The notes: a model not told the origin generated them from the sequence alone. DNA of 7,508 nucleotides from Porphyromonadaceae bacterium (GCA_021199145.1 JAJQIP010000210.1:1-7508); one strand, 5' to 3'. Shown: positions 1 to 5,979, numbered from the stretch's first letter. Numbers and translations are program-made.

Positions 1-1
1 G

Positions 2-64
2 GAGTGGGGTTTATATTGGCGTGCTATTACCCTGCACCGCTTATTTTTTGATAAGGAAAGATAA
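2..64 (+). CDS. possible 3' end of an upstream gene (partial)
   Basis: All three plus-strand frames are open from the window edge for some distance. The frame ending in TAA at 62-64 gives the most protein-like tail, EWGLYWRAITLHRLFFDKER, with a sensible mix of charged and aromatic residues. The frame ending in TGA at 49-51 is an alternative. A hairpin with a T-run on the plus strand lies about 80 bases downstream, as expected if a plus-strand gene ends here. Too little is visible to assign a family, and the region may simply be non-coding. Confidence 0.22.
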   Translation, partial: EWGLYWRAITLHRLFFDKER

Positions 65-143
65 TCCTCTTTACTAAAAGATTTCAATTATTCCTTTCGT
101 AAATGGCTTTCAACCGTTGCCTTCTTTTGAAAAGAGAAAAAGG

Positions 144-180
144 AAAGGCGGTGGGTGAAAACCTGCCGCCTTTTTGTGTT
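144..180. terminator. bidirectional terminator between hisS and an upstream unit
   Basis: AAAGGCGG at 144-151 pairs with CCGCCTTT at 166-173. A further short GGT/ACC pairing near the loop is separated from the main stem by a mismatch. On the plus strand the stem runs into TTTTTGTGTTTT. On the minus strand it runs into TTTCCTTTTTCTC. It lies just past the hisS stop codon, so it most likely ends the hisS transcript. It may also stop a transcript arriving from the left edge. Confidence 0.7.
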
Positions 181-190
181 TTGCAATTTC

Positions 191-1555
191 TTACCCTTTT
201 AGTCGGGTGATGAGGTCGGGGAGGGGGAGGCGAGTCTGTTCGCCGGTCGCCATGTTTTTGAGGGTAACCTGTCCCGAAGCCATTTCGTCTTCACCGACAA
301 GGGCGACAAAGGGAATATGCTTGCTGTCGGCATACCCCAACTGCTTCTTGAGTTTGGCCGCTTCGGGATAGAGTTCGGTGCGGATGCCGGCCGTCCGGAG
401 AGCGGCAACAAGACGGAGGGCCGCTTCGGACTCCTTCTCCCCGAAATTGACGAAGAGAAGTTGCGTCGAGGCGAGGGTGTCGGCCGGGTAGCGGTCGAGC
501 TGGTTGAGCACATCGTAGATGCGGTCGGCTCCAAAAGAGATGCCGACTCCCGAAATACCCGGCATGCCGAAGACCCCCGTAAGGTTGTCGTAGCGTCCGC
601 CACCGGTAATGCTCCCCATCTCCACGCCAAGAGCCTTCACCTCTACAATGGCTCCCGTGTAGTAGTTGAGTCCCCGAGCGAGGGTGAGGTCGATGACGAG
701 ATTGGCCCGCAGCGGCAGCACCGAAAGTTTGCCCAAGATATAGTCCAGTTCGGCAATGCCTTTCAATCCCGTCTCCGAGACGGCCAAAATCTGGCGCAGC
801 CGATTGAGTTTCTCCTCGTTCTCCCCTTGTAGGAGGAGGATGGGTTGGAGCCGGCTGACGGCTTCGTTGGAGAGCCCCTTCTCCCGCAATTCACCGTTGA
901 CATTGTCCAGGCCGACCTTGTCGAGCTTGTCGATGGCTACGGTGATGTCGGTCAGAGCATCGGGGCAGCCGATGATTTCGGCGATGCCGGCAAGGATTTT
1001 CCGGTTGTTCAGGTGAACGGCCACGGGGATATTGAGGCGGGCAAAGACTTCGTCGATGAGGTGGAGCAGTTCCACTTCGTTGAGGAGGGAGTCGGAGCCG
1101 ATGACATCAGCATCGCATTGGTAGAATTCCCGATAGCGGCCTTTTTGCGGCCGGTCGGCCCGCCAAACGGGTTGAATCTGGTAGCGTTTGAAGGGGAGGG
1201 TGAGTTCGTTGCGGTGCATCACCACGAAGCGGGCGAAGGGGACCGTAAGGTCGTAGCGCAACCCCTTTTCGCAGAGACGTGTGGCGAGGCGTGCAGCGTT
1301 GCTTTCCTGCCGTTCCTCTTCGGAGAGGCCGGAGAGGAAATCTCCGGAGTTGAGAATCTTGAAGAGGAGTTTGTCGCCCTCTTCCCCGTATTTGCCGAGG
1401 AGGGTGGAGAGATTTTCCATAGCGGGAGTCTCGATGGCTTGGAAGCCGTAGAGACGGAAGACCTCCCGGATGGTGTTGAAGATGTAGTCCCTGCGGGCCA
1501 TCTCCTGTGGGGAGAGGTCGCGTGTACCTTTGGGAATGGCGGGTCGTGTCGTCAT
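191..1555 (-). CDS. hisS: histidyl-tRNA synthetase (HisRS)
   Basis: This cytoplasmic class II aminoacyl-tRNA synthetase activates histidine with ATP and charges tRNA-His. From the ATG at 1555 the protein has 454 residues. Motif 1 lies near residues 41-58 (ETPAMENLS). Motif 2 is at about 122-153 and includes QPVWRADRPQKGRYREF. The histidine-specific loop LARGLNYYTG is at 292-301, GGGRYD at 318-323 and motif 3, GVGISFGADRI, at 336-346. The C-terminal anticodon-binding domain runs from about 364 to the end. The open frame extends 12 codons upstream to a TTG at 1591. That TTG lies inside a TATCTTTG promoter element, and related proteins begin near (M)xxxPxIPKGTRD, so 1555 is the better start. The gene appears monocistronic, with its own promoter and a terminator directly after it. 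No key motif is missing. Confidence 0.97.
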   Translation of the reverse strand: MTTRPAIPKGTRDLSPQEMARRDYIFNTIREVFRLYGFQAIETPAMENLSTLLGKYGEEGDKLLFKILNSGDFLSGLSEEERQESNAARLATRLCEKGLRYDLTVPFARFVVMHRNELTLPFKRYQIQPVWRADRPQKGRYREFYQCDADVIGSDSLLNEVELLHLIDEVFARLNIPVAVHLNNRKILAGIAEIIGCPDALTDITVAIDKLDKVGLDNVNGELREKGLSNEAVSRLQPILLLQGENEEKLNRLRQILAVSETGLKGIAELDYILGKLSVLPLRANLVIDLTLARGLNYYTGAIVEVKALGVEMGSITGGGRYDNLTGVFGMPGISGVGISFGADRIYDVLNQLDRYPADTLASTQLLFVNFGEKESEAALRLVAALRTAGIRTELYPEAAKLKKQLGYADSKHIPFVALVGEDEMASGQVTLKNMATGEQTRLPLPDLITRLKG

Positions 1556-1588
1556 AGGTGTGTCGCTGTAAAGGTTGAATCGTTCCTG

Positions 1589-1622
1589 CAAAGATACGAT
1601 ATTCCCCTGACTTCTCGGTAAA
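1589..1622 (-). promoter_or_regulatory. probable hisS promoter (Bacteroidota -7 element)
   Basis: Read on the minus strand, 1596-1589 is TATCTTTG, a perfect match to the TAnnTTTG -7 element of the Bacteroidota primary sigma factor. The -33 box is poor: TTTA at 1622-1619, 22 bases upstream, is the nearest match to TTTG. Transcription would start near 1583, giving a leader of about 28 bases before the ATG at 1555. The match is partly by position and partly by motif; no start site has been measured. Confidence 0.5.
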
Positions 1623-2030
1623 GGATATATGTTGTCACTCCTTTTTTTAGAACGTGGGGTACAAGGTGTCTGTATAGGTGAGGTACGGAGTAGTATTCTC
1701 GCACATGTTTTTCGATTAAGGATTAAACCCCTGTCAAAGGCAGGGAGAGAGGTATGTAATTAATTTATTTAGGGCTGCAATGCGGGTCATAGCCCCGCAT
1801 TGCAGCCCTTTCGGGTAAGTTTCGATAACCATCTTCGCTAACAGGTTACGATAAAAGAATACAACTACGGCTACACAAACCATGGCGGATAACTATTGTG
1901 CAAGACATCTTTCGTCATGTTGCACTTGTCTGTGCGGTATATCTTAAAAATGTGCGTTCAAGGTTGGGAATTATACGGGAAAAACAGTAATTTAGCCTAT
2001 AGTGTCGACAACCACTGACGGAACGAGCGA
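1597..2030. other. intergenic region without a recognised gene
   Basis: This stretch of about 430 bases separates the divergent hisS and udp promoters. It is more A+T-rich than the genes on either side. Its one strong structure is the perfect inverted repeat at 1771-1809. A weaker imperfect hairpin pairs GTGCAA (1898-1903) with TTGCAC (1920-1925) and CAT with ATG around an 8-base loop. Two short open frames, of 44 codons on plus at 1629-1763 and 49 codons on minus at 1734-1883, resemble nothing I know. I see no tRNA, no further clear TAnnTTTG promoter and no insertion-sequence ends. A small RNA is possible but not supported. Confidence 0.6.
1771..1809. repeat. perfect 16-bp inverted repeat with 7-base loop
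   Basis: AGGGCTGCAATGCGGG at 1771-1786 is exactly complementary to CCCGCATTGCAGCCCT at 1794-1809, leaving TCATAGC as loop. The stem is G+C-rich and stands in A+T-rich surroundings (TAATTAATTTATTT on its left). Neither strand shows a proper U-run after it: the plus strand continues TTTCGGG and the minus strand AAATAAATTA. It is therefore not a textbook intrinsic terminator. It could be a dispersed palindromic repeat, the 3' end of a small RNA, or a protein-binding or cruciform site. Confidence 0.85.
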
Positions 2031-2062
2031 TTTGTTTCGGGTTCCATCGAGAAATATTTTTG
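2031..2062 (+). promoter_or_regulatory. udp promoter (TTTG -33 and TATTTTTG -7)
   Basis: TTTG at 2031-2034 and TATTTTTG at 2055-2062 are separated by exactly 20 bases. This fits the Bacteroidota housekeeping promoter (TTTG, 19-21 bases, TAnnTTTG). Transcription would start around 2068, about 20 bases before the ATG at 2089. This places the longer in-frame start at 2002 upstream of the promoter and so argues against it. Confidence 0.72.
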
Positions 2063-2088
2063 AAACAGTATCTAAAAACTGCTACACC

Positions 2089-2958
2089 ATGAAAACAATC
2101 CCTGCTTCGGAACTGATACTGAACCCTGACGGGTCGGTATTTCATCTGCATCTACGGCCTGAACAGCTGGCCGACAAAATTGTATTGGTAGGCGACCCCG
2201 GCCGAGTAGACACGGTGGCGGAGCACTTCGATAGTCGGGAGTGCGAAGTGCGTAACCGAGAGTTCCATACAGTGACCGGTACTTTCCGGGGAAAACGGCT
2301 TTCGGTGATATCACATGGCATTGGCGGGGACAATATCGACATCGTCCTCAACGAACTGGACAGCCTCGCCAACATCGATCTCGCCACCCGTACCGTACAT
2401 GAGAAGCTGCGGTCGCTTACCTTAGTGCGCATCGGCACTTCGGGCGGTCTGCAGCCGGAGGTCCCCATCGGCACCTATGTAGTGGCTGAACGCTCTATTG
2501 GCTTCGATGGGGTACTCAACTTCTACGGTGGAAGAGATGGAGTGTGCGACCTCGCCTTCGAGCAGGCTTTCCGGGAGGCGGTGGGGTGGAACCCTCAATG
2601 GGCGGCTCCCTATGTGGTGGTAGCCGACCCCGAACTGGTGAACCGTATCAGCGGAACGGAGATGGTACGGGGCATCACCATTTCAGCCAACGGCTTTTAT
2701 GCTCCCCAAGGTCGGGAGTTGAGGCTCCCCTTGGCCGATCCGGAGCTGAACCGTAAAATAGAGGCCTTCCGCTACGGGGGGCGCACTATCACCAACTATG
2801 AAATGGAGAGTTCGGCTTTAGCGGGGCTTTCCCTGCTGATGGGGCACCGAGCCATGACCGTGTGCTGCATCATCGCCAACCGGTTGGCCGGGGAGGCCAA
2901 TGCCGGCTACAAGGGGTCGATGGAGGAGCTTATCTCCCTTGTGTTGGAGCGCATCTGA
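2089..2958 (+). CDS. udp: uridine phosphorylase / nucleoside phosphorylase (NP-I family)
   Basis: This enzyme splits a nucleoside, probably uridine or a related pyrimidine nucleoside, with phosphate to give free base and (deoxy)ribose-1-phosphate. It would act in cytoplasmic nucleoside salvage. The 289-residue protein is a single NP-I domain. The phosphate-binding motif VGDPGRV is at 34-40. RIGTSGG at 114-120 matches the second phosphate-loop segment of E. coli Udp. Gln207 and Arg209 in FYAPQGRE match the pair that reads the uracil ring in E. coli Udp. NYEMES at 236-241 contributes the ribose-binding Met and Glu residues. The open frame extends back to GTG 2002, but a well-formed promoter lies inside that extension, so ATG 2089 is used. 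The length is somewhat above the roughly 253 residues of E. coli Udp. Substrate preference (uridine, thymidine or purine) cannot be settled by eye. The gene has its own promoter and converges on rng. Confidence 0.93.
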   Translation: MKTIPASELILNPDGSVFHLHLRPEQLADKIVLVGDPGRVDTVAEHFDSRECEVRNREFHTVTGTFRGKRLSVISHGIGGDNIDIVLNELDSLANIDLATRTVHEKLRSLTLVRIGTSGGLQPEVPIGTYVVAERSIGFDGVLNFYGGRDGVCDLAFEQAFREAVGWNPQWAAPYVVVADPELVNRISGTEMVRGITISANGFYAPQGRELRLPLADPELNRKIEAFRYGGRTITNYEMESSALAGLSLLMGHRAMTVCCIIANRLAGEANAGYKGSMEELISLVLERI

Positions 2959-2970
2959 ATCAATAGAGAA

Positions 2971-3016
2971 AAAGGAGAGGGGTTGCCTTGGTTTTACACA
3001 GGGCAGCCCCTCTCTC
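2971..3016. terminator. shared terminator hairpin between convergent udp and rng
   Basis: GAGAGGGGTTGCC at 2975-2987 pairs with GGCAGCCCCTCTC at 3002-3014. That makes 13 pairs, one of them a G-T wobble, around a 14-base loop. On the minus strand the stem is followed directly by CTTTTTCTC, so it is a good intrinsic terminator for rng. On the plus strand it follows the udp stop by 16 bases but lacks a downstream T-run. It would therefore act on udp mainly as a 3'-protecting hairpin or a weak terminator. Confidence 0.82.
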
Positions 3017-3041
3017 GTGTAGGCAAAAAGGAGAGTGGTGG

Positions 3042-4613
3042 TTACTTGATTTCAATCTCCTCTTTTAAATCGATTTCCTGGCCTTCGCTGTCGTAAAATT
3101 TATATTCGAGCAGGGCCAAGGATTGGTTCGGAATAAGTTTGAATTGCCGTCCGTAGCTGTTTCTCCACTTCCGGAGAAGGGAGAAGAAGCCTTGGTTGAT
3201 GTACGCTGCAATGTAGGGGTGTACGTGCAGGGAGAATTTCTTCACATTGAATTTTTTCACCAGAAAAGCGATTTTGTCTTCGAGCCGGTCGGTAAAGAGA
3301 ATGGAGGGGGGAATCTTGCCTTTGCCGTTGCAGACGGGACAATCCTCGTATGTGATGATGTCGAGGGCCGGCCGTACCCGGTGGCGGGTAATCTGCATCA
3401 GTCCGAACTTGCTGAGGGGTAGGATATTGTGCCGTGCCCGATCGTCCTCCATCAACTCCCGCATGCGGTCGTAGAGCTTCTGCCGATTGTCGGCGTTGGC
3501 CATATCGATGTAGTCGATGACGATGATGCCGCCGATATCCCGCAACCGGAGTTGGCGGGCAATCTCCTCGGCGGCGGCCATGTTCACCTCGAAGGCGGTC
3601 GCTTCCTGGTCGGCATTGGGCTTGGTACGGATACCGCTGTTCACGTCGATGACGTGCAGGGCCTCGGTGTGCTCGATGATGAGATAGGCCCCGTTTTTGA
3701 AGGAGATGTTTTTGCCGAAGGAGGACTTAATCTGCTTGGTGATGGCAAAATGGTCAAAGATGGGGGTATCGTCGTCGTAACGTTTGACGATGCCCTCCCG
3801 CTCCGGGGCGATGAGGTTCACATAGTCGTGAATCTGTCGGAAGGTCTCTTCATCATTCACATAGATGTTTTCGAAGGAGGGGTTGAAGATATCCCTCAGG
3901 AGACCGACAGCTCGGCCCGTCTCTTCGTAGAGGAGTGATGGCGCTTTGGCCCGCTGGAGCTTGGTGAGGCACTCCTCCCACCGCTTGACCAGCGTCCGCA
4001 TCTCGTTGTCGAGCTCGGCCACCCGTTTGCCTTCGGCTACAGTACGGACAATGACCCCGAAATTCTGTGGTTTGATGCTCTGGAGCAGTTGGCGAAGCCG
4101 GCCTTTCTCTTCGCCCGACTTGATTTTCTGTGAGACAGAGACCTTGTCGGCAAAGGGGATGAGGACGATAAAGCGTCCGGCAAACGACAGTTCGGCCGTC
4201 AGCCGAGGCCCTTTGGTGGAGATGGCCTCCTTGGTAATCTGCACCAGAATCTCCTGACCTACGGAGAGGACATCGGCGATAGAACCCTCTTTCTCCACCT
4301 CTTTCAACAGCTTGAACTTGGGGAGGGAGAGGGTGCGCTTCCGGTCGGAAAGCGACTGTTTGGTGAATTTGGCACTGGTGGTGAAGTAGGGACCAATGTC
4401 CTGATAGTGAAGAAAAGCTACCTTGTCGCAACCTATGTCGACAAATGCGGCGTTCAATCCCGGCATTAGTTTTTTGACTTTCCCCAAGTAGATATCACCC
4501 AATGCAAACGTGATGTTGCAGGGCTCTTTTTGCAACTCGACCAACCGCTTGTCGTGGAGCAAGGCGATAGATACCTCTTTGGGCTGAACGTCGACCACTA
4601 ATTCGCTTGACAC
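3042..4613 (-). CDS. rng: ribonuclease G (RNase E/G family)
   Basis: This cytoplasmic endoribonuclease cuts single-stranded, A/U-rich RNA from a 5'-monophosphate end and takes part in rRNA maturation and mRNA decay. The 523-residue product has the compact RNase G form with no long C-terminal scaffold. An S1 RNA-binding region spans about residues 38-128 and begins GDIYLGKVKKLMPGLNAAFVD. The RNase H-like and 5'-sensor part follows. The two metal-binding catalytic aspartates are Asp323 in HVIDVNSG and Asp367 in IVIDYIDM, matching Asp303 and Asp346 of E. coli RNase E. Cys425 and Cys428 in CPVC form the zinc-link used for dimerisation. The start is GTG at 4613, and SSELVVDVQPKEVSIALL matches the start of Bacteroidales homologues. 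It lies downstream of hup and the 29-codon gene on the same strand. A terminator hairpin stands between them, and I find no good promoter in the gap. Confidence 0.96.
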   Translation of the reverse strand: MSSELVVDVQPKEVSIALLHDKRLVELQKEPCNITFALGDIYLGKVKKLMPGLNAAFVDIGCDKVAFLHYQDIGPYFTTSAKFTKQSLSDRKRTLSLPKFKLLKEVEKEGSIADVLSVGQEILVQITKEAISTKGPRLTAELSFAGRFIVLIPFADKVSVSQKIKSGEEKGRLRQLLQSIKPQNFGVIVRTVAEGKRVAELDNEMRTLVKRWEECLTKLQRAKAPSLLYEETGRAVGLLRDIFNPSFENIYVNDEETFRQIHDYVNLIAPEREGIVKRYDDDTPIFDHFAITKQIKSSFGKNISFKNGAYLIIEHTEALHVIDVNSGIRTKPNADQEATAFEVNMAAAEEIARQLRLRDIGGIIVIDYIDMANADNRQKLYDRMRELMEDDRARHNILPLSKFGLMQITRHRVRPALDIITYEDCPVCNGKGKIPPSILFTDRLEDKIAFLVKKFNVKKFSLHVHPYIAAYINQGFFSLLRKWRNSYGRQFKLIPNQSLALLEYKFYDSEGQEIDLKEEIEIK

Positions 4614-4651
4614 GTCGGGAAAATTTTTAGGTTACAAGGTTTATAATAAGG

Positions 4652-4690
4652 AAAAAGACAAACCCTTGAACGCGTCAGGAGTTTGTCCTT
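4652..4690 (-). terminator. terminator after hup and the 29-codon gene
   Basis: Read on the minus strand, GACAAACTCCT (4687-4677) pairs with AGGGTTTGTC (4666-4657) across a loop of about 10 bases, with one bulged T. The stem is followed by TTTTTCC (4656-4650). It sits 27 bases past the stop of the small basic-protein gene and about 40 bases before the rng start. It should end or reduce transcription of the hup unit before rng. Confidence 0.65.
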
Positions 4691-4716
4691 TAGTCCTTTG
4701 TGAGAGAAAAAACAGT

Positions 4717-4806
4717 CTATTTCTTCTTATGTCTGTTTTTCCTCAATCTTTTTTTCCGTTTGTGGGTGGCCATCTTATGACCTTTTCTCTTCTTTCCGCT
4801 GGGCAT
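4717..4806 (-). CDS. 29-residue very basic protein, probably ribosomal (mS38-like)
   Basis: ATG at 4806 to TAG at 4717-4719 encodes 29 residues, starting MPSGKKRKGHKMATHKRK and ending RLRKNRHKKK. About two thirds of the residues are Lys, Arg or His. I recognise this as a small protein found widely in Bacteroidota, often unannotated or listed under the AURKAIP1/COX24 domain. The pattern KKRxHKMxxHKxKKRxxxxR resembles the C-terminal tail of the mitochondrial ribosomal protein mS38. A role buried in rRNA is therefore likely, but this rests on family resemblance. It starts 26 bases after the hup stop and ends before a terminator, so it is probably co-transcribed with hup. It is shorter than most gene-calling cut-offs. 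The strong amino-acid bias and the operon position argue against chance. Confidence 0.85.
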   Translation of the reverse strand: MPSGKKRKGHKMATHKRKKRLRKNRHKKK

Positions 4807-4832
4807 AATGAAATGCGTTTAACAGGTTGATA

Positions 4833-5105
4833 CTATTTTACCTGGCTCATGAATGTCTTGGCGGGTTTGAAAGCCGGAATATTGTGTGCGGGGATAATAA
4901 TCGTCGTACGTTTGGAAATATTGCGGGCGGTCTTTTGGTTCCTCTTCTTCACGATAAAGCTACCGAAACCTCTGAGGTATACATTGTTACCTTTGGCCAA
5001 AGAACCTTTGACCGATTCCATGAATTGCTCGATGGTGGCAAGAACAACGGCTTTTTCGATGCCGGTGTTCTTTGAAATTTCATTTACGATATCTGCCTTA
5101 ATCAT
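4833..5105 (-). CDS. hup: HU-family DNA-binding protein
   Basis: This small nucleoid protein of 90 residues works as a dimer that binds and bends DNA. Two N-terminal helices (about 3-37) form the dimer body. The conserved turn GFGSF is at 46-50. The beta-arm spans about 51-75, and IPAHNIPAFKPAKTF follows at 71-85. The arm tip reads RNISKRT: residue 63 is Ile, where E. coli HU and IHF have the proline that wedges between base pairs. From memory this RNISK form is usual in Bacteroidota HU proteins. The gene leads a two-gene unit with the 29-codon basic-protein gene 26 bases downstream. It has a TAnnTTTG element 45-52 bases upstream of its ATG. HU and IHF subunits cannot be told apart here, though a single self-dimerising HU is most likely. 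Confidence 0.95.
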   Translation of the reverse strand: MIKADIVNEISKNTGIEKAVVLATIEQFMESVKGSLAKGNNVYLRGFGSFIVKKRNQKTARNISKRTTIIIPAHNIPAFKPAKTFMSQVK

Positions 5106-5149
5106 TGCTTTTTGGTTTTATATGGATTATTGTTTTTCCTTTCGGTTTG

Positions 5150-5157
5150 CAAATATA
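5150..5157 (-). promoter_or_regulatory. probable hup promoter -7 element
   Basis: On the minus strand 5157-5150 is TATATTTG, a perfect TAnnTTTG. Transcription would start near 5144, giving a leader of about 39 bases that is very A-rich. No clear TTTG -33 box is present. The nearest one-mismatch candidate is TTCG at 5179-5176, with a spacing of 18. Confidence 0.55.
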
Positions 5158-5253
5158 TAACTTTTTCTCTGTTCCCGAAGCGGATTTTTCTTTTTTTCAT
5201 GGCTTTCCAACGGGTTTTTGGCCGAAAAGCGGCTCAAATATCGGAATTATTTT

Positions 5254-5272
5254 GGAAAAATCCCCTTTTTCC
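5254..5272. other. small A/T-stem hairpin, function unknown
   Basis: GGAAAAA at 5254-5260 pairs with TTTTTCC at 5266-5272 around a 5-base loop. It lies 69 bases downstream of the DUF3256 stop on the minus strand and about 100 bases upstream of the hup -7 element. Neither strand has a T-run after the stem, so a terminator role is doubtful. No better terminator for the truA-eamA-DUF3256 unit is visible in the gap. Confidence 0.35.
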
Positions 5273-5296
5273 CCTAAATATTTGCATTCGGCCGCT

Positions 5297-5329
5297 GTTT
5301 AAGGGAAGTTTAAGAAGCGTTTACAGGAA
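5297..5329. repeat. three 11-bp direct repeats (GTTTAAG-type)
   Basis: Three units follow each other without a gap: GTTTAAGGGAA (5297-5307), GTTTAAGAAGC (5308-5318) and GTTTACAGGAA (5319-5329). GTTTA is kept in all three, at a period of exactly 11 bases, about one helical turn. Direct 7+4 repeats of this kind are typical sites for OmpR/PhoB-type response regulators. The array is 11 bases past the DUF3256 stop and about 140 bases upstream of the hup -7 element. The repeat is visible; the binding role is inference. Confidence 0.45.
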
Positions 5330-5340
5330 TTCGGAAGTAT

Positions 5341-5979
5341 TCAAGGGAGGAAACGCTTGCCATTCCAGCGGTAAAGGAGTGGATTTTTGGCCAAAAAGGG
5401 GGCGATACGGCGGTAAATTTCTTCGGGAAGGTAGTCGGCCAACGTCTGTGTGACCTCCAGACTTTCTCCGGTGATGCGGTAGGTGTGGGGTAGCAGGTTG
5501 ATTGTGGCGGCCGCCTCTTTGCGTTCCTCCTTTGTTCCCTTATCGAAGAAGGCCTCGACTGTGGGCGGGGTAAAACGGGAGACCCCTTCTAAGGGTCGCC
5601 ACTGGGTGTCGTAGAAGGCGATGCGGCTGTCGGAGGCCGGCAGCGAGACGGTGTGGATGACAGCGATGACCCCAATGGTATCGGCTACGGGCAACAGGGC
5701 GATTTGCAGGGTTGAGACAGAGGAGAGGCGGAGGGTAATCTGCCGTTCGTCTATCCGTTCGATAAAGAGGTCTCCGCCCAAGGCATTGGTCAGGTGCTTC
5801 TCTTGCCCTGCATCGTAGAAGTCGAGTAAATCCTTCCGGCCGTTGCTGTCGAGTTGGGGCAGAAGGGCGGAAGGGGCGGTGATAAAATAACCGTCGACGG
5901 GCCGTCCGGCGAAAAGAAGGGTGGGCAGGAGCCAGAGTAGGAGGGTGAGAAGACGTTTCAGCATAAGCTTTTTCGACAT
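5341..5979 (-). CDS. exported protein of the DUF3256 type, function unknown
   Basis: The 212-residue product begins with a clear signal sequence: basic MSKKLMLKR, a hydrophobic stretch at about 10-23, and a likely signal peptidase I site after LLFA (residue 24). There is no lipobox cysteine, so it should be a soluble periplasmic or secreted protein. The body resembles DUF3256 proteins of Bacteroidales: PSALLPQLDSNGRKDLLDFYDAG at 36-58, a TNALGGD segment at 64-70, and LSSVSTLQIALLPV at 85-98. No catalytic motif stands out. A second in-frame Met at codon 6 would keep the signal sequence, so the exact start is open. It follows eamA by 84 bases on the same strand and may have its own promoter inside the eamA end. 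The family name comes from memory of conserved segments and has not been searched. Confidence 0.82.
   Translation of the reverse strand: MSKKLMLKRLLTLLLWLLPTLLFAGRPVDGYFITAPSALLPQLDSNGRKDLLDFYDAGQEKHLTNALGGDLFIERIDERQITLRLSSVSTLQIALLPVADTIGVIAVIHTVSLPASDSRIAFYDTQWRPLEGVSRFTPPTVEAFFDKGTKEERKEAAATINLLPHTYRITGESLEVTQTLADYLPEEIYRRIAPFLAKNPLLYRWNGKRFLP

Noticed and set aside
845..1621. A 258-codon open frame on the plus strand opposite hisS.
   Set aside because: It lies wholly antisense to a well-supported hisS. It is an acidic, low-complexity translation produced by the hisS codon pattern and has no promoter or family resemblance.
1629..1763. A 44-codon plus-strand frame starting ATG 1629 and ending 8 bases before the 1771-1809 palindrome.
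   Set aside because: There is no promoter with a TAnnTTTG element, no recognisable sequence, and this length is expected by chance. The position before a hairpin is suggestive but not enough.
1734..1883. A 49-codon minus-strand frame that reads through both arms of the palindrome.
   Set aside because: No family resemblance and no promoter. Open frames through a palindrome are common by chance.
3429..3938. A 169-codon plus-strand frame inside rng.
   Set aside because: It is antisense to the catalytic core of RNase G, with no independent signal.
4614..4645. AAACCTTG upstream of rng (near 4635-4628 on minus) as a -7 element with TTTG further upstream.
   Set aside because: Two mismatches to TAnnTTTG, and a spacing of about 16 bases is too short for the Bacteroidota consensus.
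5112..5453. A 113-codon plus-strand frame across the hup-DUF3256 gap.
   Set aside because: It overlaps the hup promoter and the DUF3256 3' end, has mixed low-complexity composition and matches no family.
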